Assembly: GCF_034140825.1 (NCBI RefSeq)
Contig: NC_089036.1
Location: 5,024,001 to 5,088,000 of the forward strand
Length of the DNA: 64,000 bases
Origin: Oryza sativa Japonica Group
Lineage: Eukaryota > Streptophyta > Magnoliopsida > Poales > Poaceae
Direction of reading: 5' to 3'
The notes under the pieces were generated by a model that was given only the letters and a program-made list of their open reading frames with translations, was not told the origin of the DNA and ran no database searches. The translations under genes and the position numbers were made by a program. Positions 56,801 through 64,000 of the stretch are shown piece after piece (the stretch's first letter is position 1; each line of letters starts with the position of its first letter).

Positions 56801-57851
56801 TAATTTTGCAATCTTGTGTTCCTTCTGCTTCTTTCCACCGTTGTAGGAAAGATGACTCAATGATAGATGCCTCCTTTTGCTCTTAATTATTTATTATCAT
56901 TTTGCTTCAAAAGATGAGCAAAAGGATACTCTTTTCTTTCTGTACCTTTCTCCATGAGGCAATCATTGATGTGGTATTAGCAAGAAGTTCAGCCACTCAA
57001 GCCACTGTTTTTATCTCCTGTAGTCATGTGCGTATCACCATCAAATTGTTGCAAATACGTATATCTTACAGAAATTACAGATTAACCTGGTCCAAAATTA
57101 TTTACTTGAGATAATTCAGAATAGTTTTGTTGTTTGGTCGTTCCATCTTTCTTAACACATGTACATCATGCAGCACAAAAATTGATCGAATCTTATTAGA
57201 CAAAAAAATGATCGTATTATAATTTATATTTCTCAGCATCAGTTTGTCACGTACTTATTAGAAAAGCAACAATAAATCTTGTATAATAACTCATTGTTCA
57301 TTGCGACTACAAACTATTATAGATACAAAATTCACAGGTAAATGATCTTCTCGATGACTTTATTGAAAAAGAAAACATATATCTAATCAACACTATGAGA
57401 AAAAGTAAAGTTGTGGTTCCAGCCAATGTACAGTTGAACATACGATGATTCCATCCCTCAATCAGAACCCATGCACTTTCTTATTTGTCAGTTGACTATG
57501 GATGATGACTTCAGAATATCACAAGTAGATGTAGATTTGCGCTTCGGTTTAACAGCAAAACTAGGCCAGATCCATGTCATGAATGTAATTGCCGTTCAAA
57601 CTCACAGGCATCAAGAACCGAAACTGGCAACTAGATCAAAGTATTTGTCTCTAGATTTGGATTGGCCCTCCACGGCAAACTATTTCAAACTTTAGATGTA
57701 TCAACACGAGTACAGTTGCCTCAACTGTAAATTCTGTAGAGATATCAAATAGCTGTTCAGTATTTCACCATCAGCTCGATTCATTTTGATATTATTAAGG
57801 ATGTCTGTGAATGCTCTGATGTGCCTTGCCAAATTCCTCAGCTTCTGCAAT
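53803..57851. other. Intergenic region with a duplicated block, no gene recognised
   Basis: About 4 kb of AT-rich sequence between the bZIP promoter (divergent side) and the 3' end of the PP2A subunit gene. Apart from the tandem duplication at 55.7-56.4 kb I saw no gene, RNA or bounded mobile element. Confidence 0.4.
55706..56400. repeat. Direct duplication of a roughly 310-bp block
   Basis: Copy 1 is at about 55706-56010 and copy 2 at about 56081-56400. They share 'acaagaactccaatgc', 'tatcagaatccctatgattagca', 'gaggcaattcagaaaagaaatgtaaggg', 'agtatacacaacctttg' and 'ggagggatgctta', with about 80-85% identity by eye. No coding sense or element ends were seen in either copy. Confidence 0.8.
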
Positions 57852-60800
57852 TTAGAAAGGAGATTCAAGTGACTCATCCCAAACATCTCCACTTGCGTTT
57901 GAAGCATCTTCACCATCTTCTTCCATGGCCAATCTTATATACTCTCTCCGAGCAAAACGATCCCAGTCTGTCAATGATGGCTCTTCACGCATCTGCAGTT
58001 GCATCAGGAAATAATATATCATAAACACTTATCAGCATGACATAATCTGCTAATATTGTTTGAATTTTATCAGAATATGAGTGGGCAATTGACTTACTTG
58101 GCGGATGAGGAAGGGATCTCTAGCTTCAAAGGCCATAAATTTGTTCAGGTTGAAGAGAATGTTGAAGAAATGCCCAGACAGTTTGCACCTTCGGAAGTCT
58201 TTTAATGTAAAAAAGGTCTCATTCTGAAACAAGAACAAATTAAATATATCAGCTTAAAAAGCCTAAGAACCTAGTAACAGAATAGAAATACAGAAAAATG
58301 TTTGGTTACCTCAGGTCCAATCATATCAATTAGTTGACACAAGATGTCTTCAAACAGTACAGGTTCCTGGGCCATGCATTCCATGCGATGAAGTTGCTCC
58401 TCAAAAAAGAACTGTAGTTCATTATGTGTGAGAATGCCATTGCCATCCACATCTATACATCTGAACCTGAAGAGAGATTATGTGCAGCACAAATAAGATA
58501 AATTGTTAGAATATTCAACACTCAAGCTCAAAAGAAGTGACAAATAAGAGAAGTGACATTCATTTGTCATTTGAATGATTAGCATGAAGGGAACTTTGGT
58601 GAAGGGACCATTAATAAGAAGTATGCCATCTTAAATTGGCAGTGAAACAAGTACCATAGGAACATGAAGATTCTTTTGATGAAGGTTACTTTGGGGGGTT
58701 TGTCCTGTGACTACTTTTTAGCCTGAGGTCTAATAGCATGCCCAAGTTGCCCAGAAATGTTTCTGATGCTTACATAAGGGGCATAAACTTGAAAATCAAA
58801 ACAGCATAGAAGATGCATAAACTTGAAACAATTTAGATTCCGTTCCTATGTGATATACAACAGGAACTGAGACAGATAAATGAACACTCTAATACTAGTG
58901 ACAATAATTGAAGTTTGAGCATCGCACGGTTAAGGAATAATAACAAATAGTAGTAAAATCAACGTGACCTACCAATATTCCTGGCTTGGTTCTGATGACT
59001 TATCCTCTTCAGATAATATGAAATGAACAAAATCTTCATATCCCATCTTCCCTTCAACCTTGCTGGTAAATTTCCTAGGAACCTATTGTATATCAAATCA
59101 AATTGGTCAAAACAAACTCAATGTTATAGTTAATCTGAAGTTGGTTAGAAAAAAAATAATACCAACCTCTGAGAAAATTCTATCTACAATCCTATATGTC
59201 AATGCATGATTTCCATACTTAATAAGATTTTCTTTATCAATGAAGAAATCATGGTCTGTGTCCAGCTCCCAGAACTTGCAATATATCACATAAAAATGCT
59301 CATATGAGAAATACCTATACAAAAATGAGAAACTTTAGTGCCGCACTTGTTGTAGAGCCCCAAAAAAAGAGAATAACAACTATAAGAGAGGAGAGAAGCA
59401 ACAAAGATAATGTGAAACCAAATGCTTTAATGTCTCACTTTAAAACTTTATTAATATCCTCTTCATCATCCGCATGTCGCAGCGCATCAATCAGATTTCC
59501 ACGCTTTAGCTCCCTAAGTATAAGATGGCCACCTCCAATTCGACTCAAGCAATAAAATATCCTATATACGACAGTCTCAGCTGGCAAACAATGCTGTATA
59601 AGTAGAAGAAAAATACAAGATTGGATTTAATATTTCAGTTGCATGATTTCAGTATGTCATTGATAGTTTACCATATCTTTCTTGAAATTCAGGTGTGCTC
59701 TTTAGGAACTCCAGGCCAGGATGGTTATCCAGAAGGTCTCGAAGAACTGGTTTGAAATCCTCCTAAGTTATTGTGGAACAATAGTAAGACAAGGACATCA
59801 GCGATGAACTATATGTGCGGGACACCAAAGAGCGACACAGTATAAATTTAGTTATATATAAGAATAATAGGCACCCAATTTCGAATTGAACAGGATTCAA
59901 ACCTAGGCAGTGGGGTGTATAAGCCCACACCTTGATTTCCTGAATTAATCCATCTCTGAAATATTTTACCATAGACCTATATTTTGATGAATGAGGCATA
60001 CCTTTGTGAGAAAATCTTGATTCTTTTGCTTTAAGATTATGAATACTTGGGTTGCAACGTCCATAGTCACCATATTGCTATTTAACCAGAAATCGATGAA
60101 GGCATCCCTGAAAACAAATAACATAAAACAGGATTTAACCGGGATTTTTTTTTGCACCCTGCAAACTAGTGCAAGTAGCCAAGTAGTCAACTACCTTGTG
60201 ACAAATCCTGTGTTTTCCTTATCAATCTTCCCAAAAAGAACAGTGGTAAAGAATGATGGCAGTTTGCAGAGTTCCCTAGTGACCAGCCGAAACTCTATTA
60301 TAGAACAAAAGGAGACAGAAAAGAATATTAGTTGACAGCATCACTCACAAACTGATCTGATCAAGATAGTTGACATCTTGGCACAAATTCATTTTTTTGT
60401 CTTCTACAAGACTATACAACATCACAAATAATTAACAGAACATGTTATGAAAATGAAAGCGAATACGGTCGGATGAAAACACCCAATGACTAAATCAGGA
60501 TATGCTAGCTCCAGCATCCAGACACCATTAAATTATTTAATTATGATCAATTCCAAGAATCAATCCATTGTTAGAACGAAAAGAATCAAGGTTAGAACGA
60601 AAAGAATGTCTCAGATTGGATTTGGAGCAGACCTTGAATCCGGAGACCATTGGAGTGTCCAGCGAAGAGCTGATCAACAATCGCTATGCATTGCTTCTTC
60701 AGCTCGTATGTGGGTGGGCGCCCATCTTGAAAGTAGAACTGCCAATCAAAATCAACATTAACATTTATTTTGAAATAATTAGAATTGGCTCATTTCAACA

Positions 60801-61302
60801 ACGGCAATGGCGATTCCATCGGCGAGAGATTGTTGCGTGGATTTGATCGATGGGGATCGAGGACGCGTACCTGGGGTATGACTTCCTTGACGGCGCGGGC
60901 GGTGGCCGGCCGGAGCGGGGAGGCGGAGCGGTTGGACTGGCCGCCGGTGCCCACGCCGCTGGGCCTCCTGGAGAGCCGCGGCGACCTCGGCGAGAGCGGC
61001 GGCACCGCGGCGCCCCCCTGCATCATCATCGACGGCAGCATCGCGGACCCGGGGCCGACGGCGGCGCCCGCCGCGCCGCCGCCCCCGCCCCCGCCCCCGC
61101 CCCCGCCGCTCGCCTTCGCCTTCTGCACCAGGCACCCGACCAGCGCGACGGTGTCCGGGAGGGTCAGCCAGTGCGCGAACAGCCGGTCGAGCACCACGCT
61201 CAGCGCGGGCGCCCCGGGCGCCGGGATCTCAGGCGGCAGCTGCAGCAGGTCCACCTGCAGCGCCAGCGCCTCCGCCGCGGCGCTCAGATCCGCCGCCTCC
61301 AT
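57852..61302 (-). CDS. Protein phosphatase 2A regulatory subunit B'' (11 exons)
   Basis: My model is complement(join(57852..57992, 58098..58223, 58310..58466, 58973..59082, 59167..59314, 59439..59580, 59672..59762, 60002..60107, 60195..60294, 60633..60738, 60871..61302)), giving 552 residues with every junction in frame. The N-terminus [20 protein letters not shown] is followed by [12 protein letters not shown], a polyglycine run, and [16 protein letters not shown]. From [16 protein letters not shown] onward it matches the conserved B'' core: [46 protein letters not shown], and EF-hands at [12 protein letters not shown] and [13 protein letters not shown]'' subunits direct the PP2A A/C dimer to substrates in a Ca2+-responsive way; in plants they include partners of HMGR. 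The C-terminus is [11 protein letters not shown]. The FASS/TON2 branch has a different N-terminus, so this is the canonical B'' type. Confidence 0.95.
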
Positions 61303-62631
61303 CCCTCCCCTCTCCTCTCCCTCGCCGCCGATCCGATCCGGTCGAACGCGCGGCGCGGCGTGGCGCGGCGAGAGCGAGCTCGGCGTGGCGCGTGGCGCGA
61401 CGTGGGGAGGGAGACGAGGATGGTTTAACGCGGCGGCCTCACGAATCTCGGCGCAATCCCAGCCGTCCGATCCGGTCCATCTGGGCTGCTTCACGGGGTC
61501 AACGGCTTTATATGCGATGCAGGGTGGATCGCCAACAGATGCACATGATGTCAAAAACTAAAGCAGCGAGATGTGATGGTTCTTGATTCCTAGATCTCGC
61601 CTCTTTGATTTTTCCTTTTCTTTTTCAATGAAAATTTTCAATTCTTGTATGGGCAACTCATGGATAGAGATGTGCATAGTCAATTCTTTGAAAAACTATG
61701 GTAACTAGTCCAAATAGACTCGAAGTTTTTGATAATTCATTACCACTAAACAGACAAAACATTATGGCGGATCAATAATTGTACTTCTTAATTCACGTTT
61801 TATACAGTAAAAAAGTTAACGAGATCCTCGGAATAATCTCGTTTCGATAAAATGAAACTGCATTGTTAGAATCAGATGAACAACAAATCAAAGGACATAC
61901 CAATTCAAATCTTGATCCAGACGAAGTACATCAGTAGAGAAATTAGAGATGCTATGACAACGCCTTTTGAATCTCTAGCTTTTCATCAAACAAATGGGGA
62001 GAGAAAGAAGAGGTACGTCAATGGCACAAGCCCAACCATAAATAGAGTAGATCTATGGAGAGAAGGATGGGGTAAATGGGTGGAAGGGAAAGGATGGGAG
62101 AGGAAGTAGGATTCAGCACCACCGTCAAACTCGCACCATGCATGGCATCATATTGCATCCATATTAACTCGTCAGCTTGTAATACAACATAACAAATAAC
62201 ACACTGAGGTATAAGTTCAAATTTTAGTTCGGAATTCCCCTTTTACTAAATATCACCGCTGCGTTAGCACAAGTATATTACTAGTTTATTTTAGTATTTA
62301 AGATTACGCCTCACTCTAGCTTTTCATGTGATGCTTTACTCCAAAATTCAAGAAAAAAAAGGGGGTCATGTGAAGCATCCACATGCTTCTTTTATTCATT
62401 CATATATTTTCAATTCTTAGGAATTTTCATGCATATAAATTCTTAATTCAGTACTTTTTTCCTTTCTTGCATTTTGAATGAGAGGCATAGAGGGTCACAC
62501 ATATGAAGATTAATCGATAAATTGGTAGGGATGCAAGTGGCCGATCCACAAACCCACTTATAAATAATTTAAACCTCCATGAAAATGATTTATAAGTGGA
62601 TTTACGTGTTAGACCTCTTATGAAACTGAAC

Positions 62632-62677
62632 GTTTGTTTGTTTGTTTGTTTGTTTGTTTGTTTGTTGTTGTTGTTGT
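62632..62677. repeat. (GTTT)n/(GTT)n microsatellite
   Basis: About eight GTTT units run directly into about four GTT units, a compound microsatellite. Confidence 0.9.
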
Positions 62678-63903
62678 TCTTGTGAAATGAAGCGTGGTCT
62701 CTCACCTCACTTGTTATGGTCTTGTGGAGAAGGCAAAAATGGCCAGTATTAGCTGACAATAGTGTGAGAATGATTTCAGCCCAAGCCCATAAGTACCTTG
62801 CCCAGATGTAAACAATTGGCCTACAATTTTTTTTTGACTTAATTGGCCTGCATAATCTTTGGCCCAAGATGTCTTACTTTTGGGTTTTGGCAGGATTATT
62901 ATCCAGATGCACGCATATTTTGGCTTTTAAAAGTTGATGGCAGGTGATGTGAGCTATATAATATACAGATTAAGATTAGACAAACATACATATATGCATG
63001 ATGCCACAAATTATTTCCACATCTCTAATAGCTCCCACTACAAAAGAATAATCATACTTAACCATTGCCTTTGAACAGTTTAAGAAGTGCATATGCAGAG
63101 CAGAGATATGGCCTAACTTGGATAAAGATGAGTGGATATTACTACCGGATATAGAATTAATAGGCGACAAATGGTACATGCATTGCATGTACTACTGCTT
63201 AATTTAACTTGTTGACACTGTTCATGGACTGATGGACATCGAATCTTGTTCGAGGGGCACATTGGATTGGGAAGTGCTCTTTGTTGGTATTCTGGATTAA
63301 GAAAAAGCAAACGATTCGCTTTGCAAATGGTTTGTAAAATAGCTTTGGACTTTTGGAGTATATATATCTATAAATATATGCACATATCCTCTGACTTCTA
63401 TGCCAGCCTGCAAACAGTTCCACTAATTAAAAAACCTTAATCTGATCTTATTCTTCGAATAGAGGAAAAATTATTCATAGGCTCATGGTAGCTTAGAGAG
63501 TATTCTACTGTCTGTGTATTGATCAAGGAATTGTTACAAAACATCATCTCAATTTCTACCATTATATCTCCTCTTTCCATCTAAACAAACACCCAGACTT
63601 GTACAAACCCCACGAATAAAAACATCCACATTGCCACTACCGTCCTATACCACCTTGCCCATATGTACAAGTAATGCTTATATGGCTTATCGGTTTTTTA
63701 ATGTCTGGTTTCATTTCTTTACTGTCTTCGACTACTTGTGTTTATCTTTTCGAAGAAAATCGGTCAAAACCTATATATAAAATTTTGAGGTTTCAACATG
63801 GATGAAAGCATAGTTCAAGGTAAAATTTTGAGTGGTTTACAAGATATTCAAATTTGAAACAGTAAATTCGAGCAAAATTTGGCAAGAAAAACATCGTACT
63901 AGA

Positions 63904-63915
63904 GGGGGGGGGGGG
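63904..63915. repeat. Poly-G run
   Basis: Twelve consecutive G residues, liable to length error in both biology and sequencing. Confidence 0.85.
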
Positions 63916-64000
63916 TTGAGATTCGACGGTCCATCGAAAAGGTAAACATTTCTCGCCCTGTCGTTCTTCTCATGTCCAACAATTCTCCAGTCTACACTCA

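Larger units (their letters stand above)
61303..64000. other. PP2A B'' promoter and intergenic end of window
   Basis: The first 250 bp is a GC-rich leader or promoter. The rest is AT-rich with simple repeats and no gene, MITE or RNA that I could support. Confidence 0.4.

Noticed and set aside
60785-61561. A 258-codon plus-strand open frame
   Set aside because: It is antisense to exon 1 of the PP2A B'' subunit and made of GC-biased Pro/Ala/Gly/Arg sequence without a domain.
1-64000. LTR retroelement or endogenous virus copies
   Set aside because: I looked for long direct repeats, primer-binding-like sites and Gag/Pol-like reading frames and saw none. All mobile elements I could bound are small DNA transposons or a Helitron.
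1-64000. tRNA, snoRNA or miRNA genes
   Set aside because: No tRNA box A/B pair or C/D box pattern stood out by eye. The hairpins present are explained by MITE palindromes.

Overview
The window looks like genic euchromatin of a grass, almost certainly rice (Oryza). The grounds are intron-containing plant genes, strong GC enrichment at the 5' ends of coding regions, and many short Stowaway- and Tourist-type MITEs of rice-like families. It also holds the single-exon lycopene beta-cyclase gene, which I recall lies on rice chromosome 2. That placement is from memory and has not been searched. I see no virus-like or LTR element, no CRISPR, no rRNA and no tRNA that I could support.

Layout. 0-5.5 kb is intergenic with MITEs. 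5.98-13.49 kb (+) is a 16-exon STRUBBELIG-type LRR receptor-like kinase gene; a 2.3-kb Helitron and a Stowaway element sit in its sixth intron. 14.77-16.24 kb (-) is lycopene beta-cyclase. 16.5-23.9 kb is MITE-rich and contains, at 19.48-20.06 kb (-), a small three-exon gene for an RGF/GOLVEN/CLEL-type secreted peptide precursor. 25.2-29.0 kb (-) is an ABHD17-like alpha/beta hydrolase. 31.4-32.9 kb (-) is the BLOC-1 subunit BLOS2. 34.5-37.25 kb (-) is an uninterrupted CC-NB-ARC-LRR resistance-type gene. 40.16-42.40 kb (+) is an intronless DYW-class pentatricopeptide repeat gene. 43.2-43.5 kb holds what looks like a broken gene fragment. 44.9-47.1 kb (-) is an AVT6-type vacuolar amino acid transporter. 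49.99-52.18 kb (+) is a RING-H2 E3 ligase gene with a clear TATA box. 53.3-53.8 kb (-) is a group-S-like bZIP factor. 57.85-61.30 kb (-) is an 11-exon PP2A B'' regulatory subunit. The last 2.7 kb is intergenic.

The genes do not form a pathway or cluster. They are ordinary independent eukaryotic loci for signalling, carotenoid synthesis, trafficking, immunity, organelle RNA editing, transport, protein turnover, transcription and dephosphorylation. I found no convincing new biological system. The items most worth a second look are the peptide-hormone precursor with a MITE just upstream, the cleanly bounded Helitron in a receptor-kinase intron, the repeat-bearing tails of the hydrolase and RING proteins, and the unidentified fragment at 43.2 kb. 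Exon boundaries were read by eye from GT/AG signals, reading-frame continuity and remembered family sequences. Most should be right to the base, but none was checked by alignment or RNA.
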